Shown in pieces: positions 8,997 to 18,188 of a stretch of DNA of 64,000 bases. A program made the translations under genes and the position numbers. Every line of letters starts with the position of its first letter. Position 1 is the first letter of the stretch. The DNA is from a bacterium. GTDB lineage: Bacteria > Planctomycetota > JAFGQW01. A model generated the notes under the pieces. That model saw only the letters and a list, made by a program, of their open reading frames with translations. It searched no databases and had not been told where the DNA came from. The stretch lies in contig JAUHXU010000003.1 in assembly GCA_030426805.1 (NCBI GenBank), positions 372,001 through 436,000 on the forward strand, given 5' to 3'.

Positions 8997-10418
8997 TTGA
9001 GTCGGAACGCGAGCGAACGACAGCCGGCGCCGATTCGGCGGCGGCTACTTGCCCCGCTGGCGCTGCTCGTCGTCGCGACGGGGGTCGTCGCGAGCGCAGT
9101 GTCGACGTCGCCACCGGCCGAATCGGTCACGGTCGAACTGCACTTGGAGACGCGCGAAGGCCTGCCCTACGACGGGCCGTGGTATGCACGCGTCGGCATG
9201 AACTTCCTGGAGTCGCGAGGCGGTGCCGTGCGGACGGCCGTGGCGCCCGGGGAGTACCTGCTCCGCGGGTGGCTCCCGTCGAACGCGCAGGTCACCGACC
9301 GGCACGTCGTCCGCGTGGCGCGTGGCCGTCCGCGCCGCTTCGCGCTGCGCCTGAACGACCGCCTCACGGCCATCGTGCTGCGTACCGACTGCCCGAACGC
9401 GACGGTGCGCGGTGCGCTCCTCCGCGGCGACGGCAGCTACTCGAGCGTCCTCAACCGCAGGGACTGCGGCACCGGCATCTACGACGTGCGCGTGAAGCGC
9501 GGCGATCGTCCGGTACGCGCCGAGTTCCTGTTCGAGTTCGAGCGTGACGGCAACACCCACGTTCGGTTCGCCGCGCTCGACTTGCCGCCGCTGCGCCCCG
9601 GCCTCAACGACCTCGGTCGGGTGCGAACCGAACCGACGTCGATCCTCGCGAGCGGCCGCGTTCTCGACACGACCGGCAACCCCGCACCCGATTGCCTCGT
9701 GCGCGGTCACACGCCGGACTCGTGGTACGAGTGCGCTGACTCGACGTCGCCCGACGGGCGATTCACCCTGCGTGGACCACCGACGACAACGCTCCTGTTG
9801 CAGGCATCGGACATCGACCCGAGCCGCTCATCGCCGTTCGCCCGCGTCGTCACTCCGGCGAGCAACCTGTCGCTGCGCCTGTTCCGCGATGCACGGATCG
9901 AAGGCCGGATCCTGTTCGACGCGCACGTGCCCCCGGCCGCGCTCGAGTGGACGATCACCGGCCCCGACTGGCCGACGATCTGGGCGGAGGGCGTCGCCCC
10001 GGACGGCGCGTATTCACGGGACTGCCTGTCCCCCGGCCCATTCGTCGTGGCGGTCGCGTTGCGCCGCAGCGACGAGCCGTTGGATCGGATCGAAGCGACG
10101 ATGCGAGCGGGCACCGACCAGTGGTTGCGCGACCTCGACGTGCGCGGAGCGATCCGTGCGATCGACGTGCGCGTCGTCGACGACGAGCATCGGCCCGTGC
10201 GCGACGCGAAGATCAGGTTCGTCGACGCGAACGGCGTCGGTGAGACCACCGGCGACGACGGCACCGCGCGCCTCTTCGTCGCCCGACGCGATGCGGGGCC
10301 GTGGCGCGTCGCGGTCCGTCAGGGCACTCGCCACACGACCACGACGTTGCCCGGCCTCGCGACGATCCAATCGATCGTGCTGCCCGCCGCACCGCAACGC
10401 TCCGATCGACGAGAGTGA
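8997..10418 (+). CDS. Membrane-anchored or secreted protein with carboxypeptidase-regulatory-like domains
   Basis: A 473-residue protein. TTG at 8997 is chosen as start because GGAGG lies eight bases upstream and it puts a signal/anchor segment at residues 15-35 (RRLLAPLALLVVATGVVASAV). The remainder is a chain of beta-sandwich units of the carboxypeptidase-regulatory/transthyretin-like type: GEYLLRGWLPSNAQVTDR, SGRVLDTTGNPAPDCLVRG with SPDGRFTLRG, EGRILFDAHVPP, and IDVRVVDDEHRPVRDAKIRF with GDDGTARLFV. These are usually adhesion or structural modules. It is divergent from 8077-8964. Confidence 0.75.
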   Translation: MSRNASERQPAPIRRRLLAPLALLVVATGVVASAVSTSPPAESVTVELHLETREGLPYDGPWYARVGMNFLESRGGAVRTAVAPGEYLLRGWLPSNAQVTDRHVVRVARGRPRRFALRLNDRLTAIVLRTDCPNATVRGALLRGDGSYSSVLNRRDCGTGIYDVRVKRGDRPVRAEFLFEFERDGNTHVRFAALDLPPLRPGLNDLGRVRTEPTSILASGRVLDTTGNPAPDCLVRGHTPDSWYECADSTSPDGRFTLRGPPTTTLLLQASDIDPSRSSPFARVVTPASNLSLRLFRDARIEGRILFDAHVPPAALEWTITGPDWPTIWAEGVAPDGAYSRDCLSPGPFVVAVALRRSDEPLDRIEATMRAGTDQWLRDLDVRGAIRAIDVRVVDDEHRPVRDAKIRFVDANGVGETTGDDGTARLFVARRDAGPWRVAVRQGTRHTTTTLPGLATIQSIVLPAAPQRSDRRE

Positions 10419-10530
10419 CCTCGAGCAGGCGCGCTCGTTGCCGGGGCCGGAGATTCCCCGTAGTCTGATTGCGAATCTCGACCTCGACGAGGAGTCCGAC
10501 CGCTTGCAGACAGACGCCCGACCCGATTCG

Positions 10531-11043
10531 ATGGCAGCTCCTGTGAACCGGAACGTCGCGATGAGCGAGCCCGCGCCGAGCCCGCCGACGATCTTCCACC
10601 GGATCGTGCGCCTACGGCCCCGGCGTGTCTGGCGCATCTACTACGGCATCTTCGCGGTGGCCCTCGCACTCCTCATTGCCGTCATCGTGTGGCAACCGCC
10701 ACGCAAGCAAGTCGCCGCGATCTACCGTGCGATGTCACCCGAAGCACGAGCGCGAATCGCGGTGTCGGACATGAGTTCCCTTTCGCGGCTCGCCGGCGAT
10801 GGAACGTTCGTGATTCTCGGACTCGAGGACACGCCGGCGGTCGAGAAGCCGGCGATCTGGTTCGTCCACGATCGCTGGCGGGTATGCGCGAACGCGGCGG
10901 CGAAGCAGCTGACCCCCGACCTGCCGACACTCGACGAGTCGGGCGCGATCGACTGGGACCGCGCAGGCCTCAGCCGGGATTCGCTTCGCGCCGAGACGAT
11001 CGGTGTCGAGCAGGTGATCGACGCAACACGGCAGACGAGGTGA
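10531..11043 (+). CDS. Small single-pass membrane protein
   Basis: A 170-residue product with one membrane span near residues 37-56 (YYGIFAVALALLIAVIVW) and a 110-residue soluble tail (SPEARARIAVSDMSSLSRLAGDG, EKPAIWFVHDRWRVCANAAA). No family recognised. The start is uncertain: ATG 10531 is used here, but TTG 10504 has GAGGAG nine bases upstream, and ATG 10561 is also possible. It follows the 8997-10418 gene by 112 bp on the same strand and may be co-transcribed. Confidence 0.6.
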   Translation: MAAPVNRNVAMSEPAPSPPTIFHRIVRLRPRRVWRIYYGIFAVALALLIAVIVWQPPRKQVAAIYRAMSPEARARIAVSDMSSLSRLAGDGTFVILGLEDTPAVEKPAIWFVHDRWRVCANAAAKQLTPDLPTLDESGAIDWDRAGLSRDSLRAETIGVEQVIDATRQTR

Positions 11044-11081
11044 CATGACCGACACGCGCTGGTCGATCTCACGAGCCCGCC

Positions 11082-11684
11082 ATGGCTGAGGCTCGGTCCG
11101 GCGCCGCCGACACGCGCGTGCGGTTCACCGACGAACACATCGCGTTCGATCGCTACCCCTACCCGGCAGCGTCGGTCTACCCGCACGGCGCGGTTGCATG
11201 GGCGGACGTCGCGAGCGTCGATGTCGACGCGACGCCGCCGGAGATCCGCCGTCGTGACGACGAGGTGCTCTTCGTGCCCGCGTCGGATCGCGAGCCACTC
11301 GCCCGTGCGGCCGCTGGGCATCGGATTCCGATTCGCCGGCGAACCGACGTGTGGGCGCTGCTGCTCGAACCGTTCCTCGATACCGAGTTCGACGCCGACC
11401 ACCGCGAGAGGACCCTCGCGTGCCTCGCGGCAAGCGGCCTGCAGCGCGAGGAAGTCGCAGCCATTCGCCGTGCGCACGCACGACGGATGCTCGCCTACAA
11501 CGCCACCCACTGGGCGTGGACGCACCTCGGCCTGGCCGACCTGCTCGATGCCTACCGCACCGGCATCACGCGGTGGCTGCCGGGGGCCGACGGACGGTTC
11601 AAGACGCTCTACGATCGCGCGATGACGATCGCAGCGCGCGGCCGCTGGCTGGAGCCGGCCGATGCACGGCATTCGGCAGGATGA
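11082..11684 (+). CDS. Hypothetical protein coupled to methyltransferase
   Basis: A 200-residue soluble protein with no signal peptide. The N-terminal half is beta-rich (VRFTDEHIAFDRYPYPA, VAWADVASVDVDATPPEIRRRDDEVLFV) and resembles a PH-like or immunity-protein-like beta domain; the C-terminal half is helical (EVAAIRRAHARRMLAYNATHWAWTHLGLADLLDAY). No known family recognised. Its stop overlaps the start of the methyltransferase gene as ATGA, so the two are translationally coupled and may act together. Confidence 0.68.
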   Translation: MAEARSGAADTRVRFTDEHIAFDRYPYPAASVYPHGAVAWADVASVDVDATPPEIRRRDDEVLFVPASDREPLARAAAGHRIPIRRRTDVWALLLEPFLDTEFDADHRERTLACLAASGLQREEVAAIRRAHARRMLAYNATHWAWTHLGLADLLDAYRTGITRWLPGADGRFKTLYDRAMTIAARGRWLEPADARHSAG

Positions 11685-12241
11685 CCGACATGCGCGAGAA
11701 CCACGAGCGCGAACAGTATTTCTTCGACGCGGACACGATCGATCGCGTGGCGCAATTCGCGGCCGGATTCGCGGACCCGTGCTGCTTGTGTGCGCCGCGC
11801 GTCGGCGAGGCGCTCGTCGCACGCGGGGCGAAGCCGACGATCCTCGACATCGACGAGCGATTCGCGGCCGTGCCCGGATTCGAGCGCTTCGATCTCGCAC
11901 GACCGCACTGGCTCGGCAGGACGTTCGGGATCATCGTCTGTGACCCGCCGTTCTTCGGGCTTTCCCTCAAACAGCTCTACGCCGCGGTCCGCACCGTCGC
12001 CGCGAACGACGTCACTCGGCCGCTCCTGCTGTGCTACCTGCGTCGGCGTGCGGACGCATGCCTCCGTGCGTTCGAGCCGTTCGCCCTGCAGCCGACGGGC
12101 GCGCTCGCCGGCTACGAGACCGTCGACCCGTCGGCGAAGAACGAAGTCGAGTTCTTCGCGAACTGCGACGTCGAAGAGCTGTCCCTGAGACGGGACAGCT
12201 TCGGCGATCAAACCGACATGTCGCGGCCGTCTTCGCTGTAG
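11681..12241 (+). CDS. PF10237-type (EFM5/N6AMT2-like) methyltransferase
   Basis: A 186-residue Rossmann-type methyltransferase. It follows the order of the EFM5/N6AMT2 family: [13 protein letters not shown] at the start, a Cys-rich [13 protein letters not shown] where the family has its SAM-binding strand, [17 protein letters not shown] with DPPF at residues 88-91, [17 protein letters not shown], and a C-terminal NEVEFFANC. Eukaryotic members methylate a lysine of elongation factor 1A; older annotation called them N6-adenine methyltransferases. The substrate here is unknown and EF-Tu is a reasonable guess only. The last 34 bp overlap the convergent GNAT-nitrilase gene and contain a hairpin. 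Confidence 0.75.
   Translation: MTDMRENHEREQYFFDADTIDRVAQFAAGFADPCCLCAPRVGEALVARGAKPTILDIDERFAAVPGFERFDLARPHWLGRTFGIIVCDPPFFGLSLKQLYAAVRTVAANDVTRPLLLCYLRRRADACLRAFEPFALQPTGALAGYETVDPSAKNEVEFFANCDVEELSLRRDSFGDQTDMSRPSSL
12177..12200. terminator. Hairpin in the convergent 3' ends, possible two-way terminator
   Basis: A perfect 9-bp inverted repeat (AGCTGTCCC at 12177-12185, GGGACAGCT at 12192-12200) with a 6-base loop. It lies inside the last codons of the methyltransferase and partly beyond the stop of the convergent GNAT-nitrilase gene. There is no T-run, so it would work as a weak or Rho-assisted terminator or as an mRNA 3'-end stabiliser for either strand. Confidence 0.45.
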
Positions 12242-13782
12242 TGCACGCGATAGAGGTCCGTGCGACGGTCCTTCCAGTTCTGGACCGACCCGGCCTCGCG
12301 GTGGTGGCGAAGCAGGTCGAGGTCGAGGTCGTGGACGATCATCGTCTCGACGTTCGGGTTGCACTCGGCCGCCACCGCGTCGCGCGCGAACTCGAAATCG
12401 GCCGGCGAGTAGATGCCGGACTGCGCGTAGTGAATGTCGGCGTTCTCGACGAACGGCAGGTTGCCGGTGCACCCGGAGATCGCCGTGTAGACGTGGTTCT
12501 CGACACACCGCGCCATCGCGCAGTGGCGCACCCGGAGGTAGCCGTGCCGCGTGTCGGTGTTGAAGGGCACGAAGATGATCTGCGCGCCCTTCTTCGCCGC
12601 GATGCGTGAGGTCTCCGGGAACTCGATGTCGTAGCAGATCTGGATCGCGACGCGCCCGCAGTCGGTGTCGAACGCCTCGACCCTGGACCCCGGCGTCACG
12701 CCCCACCACTTCTTCTCGCTCGGCGTGATGTGCAGCTTGTACTGCTTGCCGATCGCTCCGTCGCGCCCGAACAGATACGCGATGTTGTAGAGCTCGCCGT
12801 CCTCGACGACGAAGTGTGAACCCGCGACGATGTTGACGTTGTACTTGACCGCACGCTCGGCGAAGAAGTCGAGGTATTGCGGCGTGAACTTCGCGAGCTC
12901 CCGCGCCGCCTGCCCCGGCCCATGTGCATCGACGCACGACAAGAGCTGCGTCGTGAACAGCTCGGGGAACAGCAGGAAGTCGCCGTTGTAGTCGGCCGCG
13001 ACGTCGATGAAGAACTCGCACGCCTGGGCGAACTCGTCGAAGCTGCGGACGGTGCGGAACTGATACTGCACGACACAGACCCGAATCAGGTCGTGTGCGG
13101 GGCGGAAACGACGGCGCGGGCTGCGCTGGTAGTCCAGGTTGCGCCACTCGAGGAACGTCGCGTAGCCGCGCGACGCGTCGTCGCTCGGGAAGTAGTTCGG
13201 GATCAGCCCCTGCAGCGCGAACCCGTTCGAGAGCTGCGCGGTCAGCACCGGGTCGAAGATCGCCTTGGCCTGAACCTCCTCGATATACTCGCGCGCGGTC
13301 ATCCGGTCGGCGTACTTGTGGTAGCCTGGAATCCGCCCGCCGACGATCATCCGCGCGACGTTGCGGCCGCGGCACAGCTCCTTGCGCGCATCGTAGATCC
13401 GCCGCGCGAGCCGCATCCCGCGATACTCGGGATCGACCATGATCTCGATGCCGTAGAGCGTGTCGCCCTTCGGTTCGTGGTTCCGGATGTAGCCGCCGTC
13501 GGCGATCGCCTTCCAGTCGTACCACTTCAACGACGCGTCGTACTTGAGCAGCAGGCTCGAACTCGACGCGGCGAGCTTGCCGTCGATCTCGACGCACAGC
13601 TGCCCCTCGGGGAACACGTCGAGCTGGCTCTCGATCTGGTCGCGGCCCCAGCACTGCATGCCGGGGAAGCAACGCTCTTGCATCGCGACGATGTCGTCGA
13701 AGTCGTCGATCCGCAACGGGCGGACGACCACGTCCCACTTGTGTTGCTCGAGGTCGATCGGTCTAATCGACTTGTCTTTCAT
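12208..13782 (-). CDS. GNAT acetyltransferase-carbon-nitrogen hydrolase fusion
   Basis: A 524-residue two-domain protein. Residues 17-215 are a GNAT-like acetyltransferase ([52 protein letters not shown]). Residues 230-500 are a nitrilase-superfamily hydrolase with the Glu of FPELF, the Lys of [12 protein letters not shown], and the Cys of [10 protein letters not shown], so the catalytic triad is intact. The same two-domain order is known in bacteria as a single family; the substrate is not established. The ATG at 13782 is preceded by GAGGACTACC. The 3' end overlaps the methyltransferase gene by 34 bp. Confidence 0.9.
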   Translation of the reverse strand: MKDKSIRPIDLEQHKWDVVVRPLRIDDFDDIVAMQERCFPGMQCWGRDQIESQLDVFPEGQLCVEIDGKLAASSSSLLLKYDASLKWYDWKAIADGGYIRNHEPKGDTLYGIEIMVDPEYRGMRLARRIYDARKELCRGRNVARMIVGGRIPGYHKYADRMTAREYIEEVQAKAIFDPVLTAQLSNGFALQGLIPNYFPSDDASRGYATFLEWRNLDYQRSPRRRFRPAHDLIRVCVVQYQFRTVRSFDEFAQACEFFIDVAADYNGDFLLFPELFTTQLLSCVDAHGPGQAARELAKFTPQYLDFFAERAVKYNVNIVAGSHFVVEDGELYNIAYLFGRDGAIGKQYKLHITPSEKKWWGVTPGSRVEAFDTDCGRVAIQICYDIEFPETSRIAAKKGAQIIFVPFNTDTRHGYLRVRHCAMARCVENHVYTAISGCTGNLPFVENADIHYAQSGIYSPADFEFARDAVAAECNPNVETMIVHDLDLDLLRHHREAGSVQNWKDRRTDLYRVHYSEDGRDMSV

Positions 13783-13849
13783 CGGTAGTCCTCGCTGAAG
13801 TGCCCCGGATGATAGCGCGGGGCGGCGGCCGGAGCAAACGACACGATCG

Positions 13850-15079
13850 ATGGACTTTCTCCGTTCCCCCGCCCGCAGGCGCCTCTTGTTCGCGAGCCTC
13901 TACCTGAGCGAGGGCGCCCCGATCGGGTTCATCTGGCTGGCGCTGCCGACGTGGCTGCGCGCGGCCGACGTACCGTTGACCGAGATCACGAGCCTCGCCG
14001 CGGTCCTCGTGCTGCCGTGGACGCTCAAGTTCGTGTGGGCCCCCGCGATCGACGTGCTCCGCGGTCGTCGCTGGACGCACAAGCACTGGATCCTGACCGC
14101 ACAGGTCGTGATGGGCCTCGCACTGGTGCCGCTGCTGTGGCTCGACTTGTCGGCCGACTTCGGCTGGATCGTCGGACTGCTGCTCGTCCACGCGTTCGCG
14201 GCGGCGACCCAGGACGTCGCGATCGACGCGCTGTGCATCTCGGTGACCGACCCGTTGGAGCGGGGCGCGCTCAACGGCTGGATGCAAGCCGGCATGCTGT
14301 TGGGGCGGGCCGCGATGGGCGGCGGAGCGCTGATCCTCGCGGAGCACGTCGGCTACACGGGCGTCGTCGTCGCGCTCCTCGCGCTGACCACGGGCTCCGC
14401 GATGCTCCTGCTCGGGAGCCGGCCGAACCCGAGCGGACGGCCCGCCCCCGCCGCCGGCGCGGCGCTGCGTGCCGTCCGCCGCGCACTCGTCGATCGGTCG
14501 ACGTGGATCGGGCTCGGGTTCGCGCTCCTCGGCGGCGCGGCCTTCAAGGGACTGGAGGTCGTCGTCGGCCCGTTCCTCATCGACCGCAAGTACACCGAGA
14601 CCGAGATCGGCTGGTTCACCGCGGTCCCGATGATCGGCTTGATGATCGTCGGTGCGCTCGTCGGCGGGCGACTCGCGGACCGGATGCCCCGCCGACGGTT
14701 CGTCGCACTCGCGTTGCTCGCGGTGGCCGCCTCCGCCGTCGGCCTCGCGGTGAGCGACGCGATCGCGGGCGGCGTCGCCGGCGCCCACCTGTTCGTCTTC
14801 CTGGGGACGACCGCGTTCGGGATCGGCCTGTTCACCGCGGCGTCCTACGCGCTGTTCATGGACCTGACGCGACCGGCGATCGCGGCCACCCAGTTCAGCG
14901 CGTTCATGGGCGCGACCAACGGCTGCGAGTCGTGGTCGAGCGAGGTGCTCGGCAGGATCGCGTCCGCGTGCGGCTACCCGATCGGGTTCGGAGCGATGGC
15001 CGTCGCGTCGCTGCTCGCGTTGCCGCTTCTCGCACTGCTGCCGACCGCGCAGGAGCCGTCGAACGACGCGCAAGCGTGA
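13850..15079 (+). CDS. AmpG-like MFS permease
   Basis: A 409-residue integral membrane protein with about 12 hydrophobic segments. Features of the AmpG/acetyl-CoA transporter branch of the major facilitator superfamily are visible: [22 protein letters not shown] near the start, [28 protein letters not shown] in the loop between TM2 and TM3, [10 protein letters not shown] in TM4, and [10 protein letters not shown]. AmpG imports anhydro-muropeptides for cell-wall recycling, but related members carry other substrates, so only the class is certain. It is divergent from the GNAT-nitrilase gene. Confidence 0.82.
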   Translation: MDFLRSPARRRLLFASLYLSEGAPIGFIWLALPTWLRAADVPLTEITSLAAVLVLPWTLKFVWAPAIDVLRGRRWTHKHWILTAQVVMGLALVPLLWLDLSADFGWIVGLLLVHAFAAATQDVAIDALCISVTDPLERGALNGWMQAGMLLGRAAMGGGALILAEHVGYTGVVVALLALTTGSAMLLLGSRPNPSGRPAPAAGAALRAVRRALVDRSTWIGLGFALLGGAAFKGLEVVVGPFLIDRKYTETEIGWFTAVPMIGLMIVGALVGGRLADRMPRRRFVALALLAVAASAVGLAVSDAIAGGVAGAHLFVFLGTTAFGIGLFTAASYALFMDLTRPAIAATQFSAFMGATNGCESWSSEVLGRIASACGYPIGFGAMAVASLLALPLLALLPTAQEPSNDAQA

Positions 15080-15209
15080 CGCCCGGCTCTCGGCCGTGCT
15101 ACGATCGGCGCGGGTCGCCGTCGTGAAGCCGACGGACTGCGCTCGCCGGGACGACGGCACGCCCGGGATGGTCGCGAGCGGGTCCGCGCATCTTCTCGAG
15201 GTAGTCACC

Positions 15210-16121
15210 ATGCTCCGCCGTCACCCGATCGCCGCGTCCGTCACCCTGTCGCTCACCCTCCTCGCCACGACCGGCGCCGCGCAAGCGGCCGGCTTCCGCG
15301 CCGCCGGCGACGCGGTGGCATCGGTCGTCCGCCTCGCGATGCCGACCGCCGGCGACGCCGAGCGCGTGATCACGATCGAAGCCGTCGCGGAGGTGCGCGT
15401 CGTCCCGTCGCGACTGCGCGTCGTCTTCGCGGTCAGCGCCGAGGGCCCCGACACGGCGGGTGCCTCGACCGCGGTGCGCACGCTCCTCGCCGAGACCCGG
15501 ACCAAGCTGCAAACCGCGGGGGTCGCGCCGACGGACATCGACGCAGACTTCATCGCCGCGCGTCCGATCTACGGCTGGCGCGTCGAGAAGCAGGGCGGTC
15601 ACGACGTCCTCGCCGAGGTGCGCACCGGCGTCCGCGTGCAGCACAACTTGCACGTCGCGGTCGCGGACGAGGGCGCGGCACTCGCGGCGATCGAAGCGGC
15701 CGCCGCCCGCGACGGCGTCGAGTTGCTCGCGGTCGACTACTGGAGCCACGAACTCGAAGCGCAGCAGGTCGCGGCCCGCCGCAAGGCGATCGCTGCAGCG
15801 CAGGCGAAGGCGCAGCTCCTGCTCGCGGTCTTCCCCGAGCCGCCGATGCCGATCAACGTCGCCGAGACGACGCGGATCTTCTACCCGCACCAGCTCTACC
15901 ACGGCCTGTCCGCATCGGCCGAGACCGTGCGCACTTACTACTCGCGCGACGAGTTGCCGCGCGTGCCGGCCCAGCGGCCGATGCGCGTCTACTACCGCGG
16001 CCTGTTCGACGACATCGACGCGCCCGTCGCGGCGATGCCCGGCAAGCGCGAGATCGAGATCGTATCGACCGTTCGCCTCTACTACGCGGCACCCGGCCGC
16101 CCGGCCCGCGACCCGAAGTAG
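15210..16121 (+). CDS. Secreted SIMPL-domain (DUF541) protein
   Basis: A 303-residue exported protein; ATG 15210 has GAGGTAG upstream and starts a signal peptide (TLLATTGAAQAAG). Residues 45-220 carry the SIMPL pattern: ERVITIEAVAEVRVVPSRLRV, LLAETRTKLQTAGVAPTDIDADF, VQHNLHVAVADEGAALAAIEAA and ARRKAIAAAQAKAQLLLAVF. SIMPL proteins of other bacteria are periplasmic and linked to oxidative stress, but their biochemical role is poorly known. A tyrosine-rich region (TRIFYPHQLYHGL, VRTYYSRDEL, RVYYRGLFDD) follows. A frame open upstream of the ATG lacks coding character. Confidence 0.85.
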   Translation: MLRRHPIAASVTLSLTLLATTGAAQAAGFRAAGDAVASVVRLAMPTAGDAERVITIEAVAEVRVVPSRLRVVFAVSAEGPDTAGASTAVRTLLAETRTKLQTAGVAPTDIDADFIAARPIYGWRVEKQGGHDVLAEVRTGVRVQHNLHVAVADEGAALAAIEAAAARDGVELLAVDYWSHELEAQQVAARRKAIAAAQAKAQLLLAVFPEPPMPINVAETTRIFYPHQLYHGLSASAETVRTYYSRDELPRVPAQRPMRVYYRGLFDDIDAPVAAMPGKREIEIVSTVRLYYAAPGRPARDPK

Positions 16122-16130
16122 CCGGCGGCC

Positions 16131-16514
16131 GTGGACTACTCGCCCTACTACTTGTGGTGCGTGACGTCGGCGATCTTCTGGCTGTCGCTGATCCGATCGA
16201 TCCACGACTACCGGCACGGCCGCGGCCCGAAGCCGCTCGCGCTGATCGTGGCCGCGATCGGCATCGCGCCGGCACACATCCTCGTCGCCGGATACGGCTG
16301 GTTCGTCGTCGGCGGGCGGTCGGTCGCGCTGGGTGACGCCGGTGCGTTGTTGTTCCTCTTCGGCGTCTGGGGGTTCCTGCTCGGCACCCCCGCGACGATC
16401 CTCGCCGCGACGCTCCCGCCGTGGGAGCCGGACGCCCGCACGATCTGGGCCGGCAAGCTCGCCGCGCTCGCGTTCATGTTCGTCGGCTGGTTCGCCGGGG
16501 GCGCGATGCGCTGA
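16131..16514 (+). CDS. Small integral membrane protein
   Basis: A 127-residue protein starting with GTG at 16131, nine bases after the SIMPL gene, so probably in the same operon. It has about four hydrophobic segments (YLWCVTSAIFWLSLI, LALIVAAIGIAPAHILVAGY, AGALLFLFGVWGFLLGTPATIL, LAALAFMFVGWFAGG) and no recognised domain. The gene ends one base before the convergent SGNH hydrolase stop. Confidence 0.65.
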   Translation: MDYSPYYLWCVTSAIFWLSLIRSIHDYRHGRGPKPLALIVAAIGIAPAHILVAGYGWFVVGGRSVALGDAGALLFLFGVWGFLLGTPATILAATLPPWEPDARTIWAGKLAALAFMFVGWFAGGAMR

Positions 16515-16515
16515 G

Positions 16516-18060
16516 CTATTCCCCGCGGACGAGGGGCGCCAGGATCTCGGCGACGCGCGCGTGGCCGGCGGCGTTCAAGTGGACCGCGTCGAGGAACAGG
16601 GTCTCGGTCGCGTTCGTGATGCGCGTGTCGGCACCGACGTCGATCCAACGGATGGCGGCCGCGTCGCACCGCTTCTTCGCGATCCCGAGGAAGCGCTCGT
16701 ACTCGGCCGACCGCTCGGCGGAAAACGCGATCGCTGCCTCCTCGGCGGAGCGCGTCTTCTGCCCGACGACCGGTTGGAACGCGACGAGGAAACGGGCGCC
16801 GCGCCCGACCGCCCACGCGTGCATCTTCTCGAGGTTGTCGGCGTAGGCGTTCGCGCTGCGCACCGTCGCATCGCCCGGCGGGGGCGCGGGAAACTCGAGC
16901 GGCACCGGCGGCTCGTCGGGATTGCCGCCGAGCAGCAAGTGGTGACTGCGCAGACGCTCCGCGAACATCCGATAGGCGGTCGCGGTCGCGACCGGGCGCT
17001 CGAGCGGCGCCATCTCGCAGAAGTCGTTCCACCCGTCGAACGCGACGTAGACGGACGGTCGCCAGTCGTCCAGCCGGTGGACGATCGTCGCGAGTTCCTG
17101 CCCGCTCAGGAAGCCCGACACCCCCGCGTTCAGCAGCCGCTGACCGGTCGACGATTCGAGCGCGCGGCAGAACGTCTGCTCGCCCGGCGCGAGCCCGTGA
17201 CCGAACGCCGTCGATCCGCCGACCACCGCGACGAGCGGCGCATCGCCGTCGGTCACGCCGTCGCGAAAGCCGTTCTCGTCGATCGTGAAGTGATCGTCGC
17301 GCTGCCCCGGCGCGTTGCGGTAGTGCGTCCACGGGTCGAGCAGCATCCGCAGCCGACCGTTTTGCTCGGACAGCCGACGCCCCTGCTCGTCGACGAACGT
17401 GAAGACGTACGCGTCGCCGCGATCGAAGTAGCCCTGCTCGGCCGGCGGACCGACGAGCGACCACGCCCCCCACGCGAGCGCCGCGGCAACTCCGGTCGTC
17501 GCGGTCGCGAGCGCGAGCCGTCGCGCGACGACCGGCCGGCGGCGGAGTGCCCGGCCGGCGAGCAGTGCGCCGATCAGCGCCGCGACGAGCGCGATGCATG
17601 CGCGCTCGCGGAGCCGCCCGCTCGCGATCGCGTCGCGAACGGTATGGCACACGACGAATGCACCGGGGCTCGTCGCGTCGAGGGCGAGCGTGTCGCCGTG
17701 ACGTACTTGCCCGAGGTGCTGCGCGGTCAACCAGCCGCGAAACCGGTTCGACGCATCCCAGCGGGCATGGGTCGTGAGTCCACGCACGGTGATCGACTCG
17801 ACCGATGCGGTCCCCGGCGTCGAACGCAACACGAGGCGAAGGGAACGCGTATCGGCCGGAATGCCGGTCGTCAGCCGCGCGCCGGCGACCGGCGCCGTGA
17901 ATACCGCCCGATCGTTCTCGAACGCGCGCCCGCGGCGCCATCGGATCTCGACCCGATCGGTCTCGCTCGCGAGCACGACCTCGACGCGCACGGGCTCCAC
18001 CCACGGCCAGGCGATCCACGCGAGCACACCCGCGATCGAAGCTCCGACGAACCATCGCAT
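16516..18060 (-). CDS. Membrane-bound SGNH/GDSL hydrolase-like protein
   Basis: A 514-residue protein with an N-terminal anchor (residues 3-20) and a second hydrophobic pair near 155-205 (ALVAALIGALLAG, TGVAAALAWGAWSLVG). The C-terminal 250 residues form an SGNH hydrolase: block I VVGGSTAFGHG with the nucleophile Ser, block III-like FDGWNDF with Asn, and block V DAVHLNAAGH with catalytic Asp-His. The family includes esterases and sugar O-acyltransferases that act on polysaccharides or lipids at the cell surface, and this domain may do likewise. Substrate unknown. Confidence 0.82.
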   Translation of the reverse strand: MRWFVGASIAGVLAWIAWPWVEPVRVEVVLASETDRVEIRWRRGRAFENDRAVFTAPVAGARLTTGIPADTRSLRLVLRSTPGTASVESITVRGLTTHARWDASNRFRGWLTAQHLGQVRHGDTLALDATSPGAFVVCHTVRDAIASGRLRERACIALVAALIGALLAGRALRRRPVVARRLALATATTGVAAALAWGAWSLVGPPAEQGYFDRGDAYVFTFVDEQGRRLSEQNGRLRMLLDPWTHYRNAPGQRDDHFTIDENGFRDGVTDGDAPLVAVVGGSTAFGHGLAPGEQTFCRALESSTGQRLLNAGVSGFLSGQELATIVHRLDDWRPSVYVAFDGWNDFCEMAPLERPVATATAYRMFAERLRSHHLLLGGNPDEPPVPLEFPAPPPGDATVRSANAYADNLEKMHAWAVGRGARFLVAFQPVVGQKTRSAEEAAIAFSAERSAEYERFLGIAKKRCDAAAIRWIDVGADTRITNATETLFLDAVHLNAAGHARVAEILAPLVRGE

Positions 18061-18100
18061 CGGCTGAGTCTATCGCCGTACCCGTCGGCACGGAATCCCC

Positions 18101-18129
18101 TTGACCGACGACCGGGCTCCACCGGTAAT
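18101..18129 (+). promoter_or_regulatory. Candidate housekeeping-type promoter
   Basis: TTGACC at 18101-18106 is separated by exactly 17 bases from GGTAAT at 18124-18129, a good match to a sigma-70-like -35 and a moderate match to a -10. It sits 60 bp before the ATG of the PhoD-like gene, in a short divergent intergenic region. Pattern match only. Confidence 0.4.
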
Positions 18130-18188
18130 GCAGCGGTCGCGGCTCGCCGCCGCCCACCGATATCGAATCGCCTCCGCGAGGACCCGCC

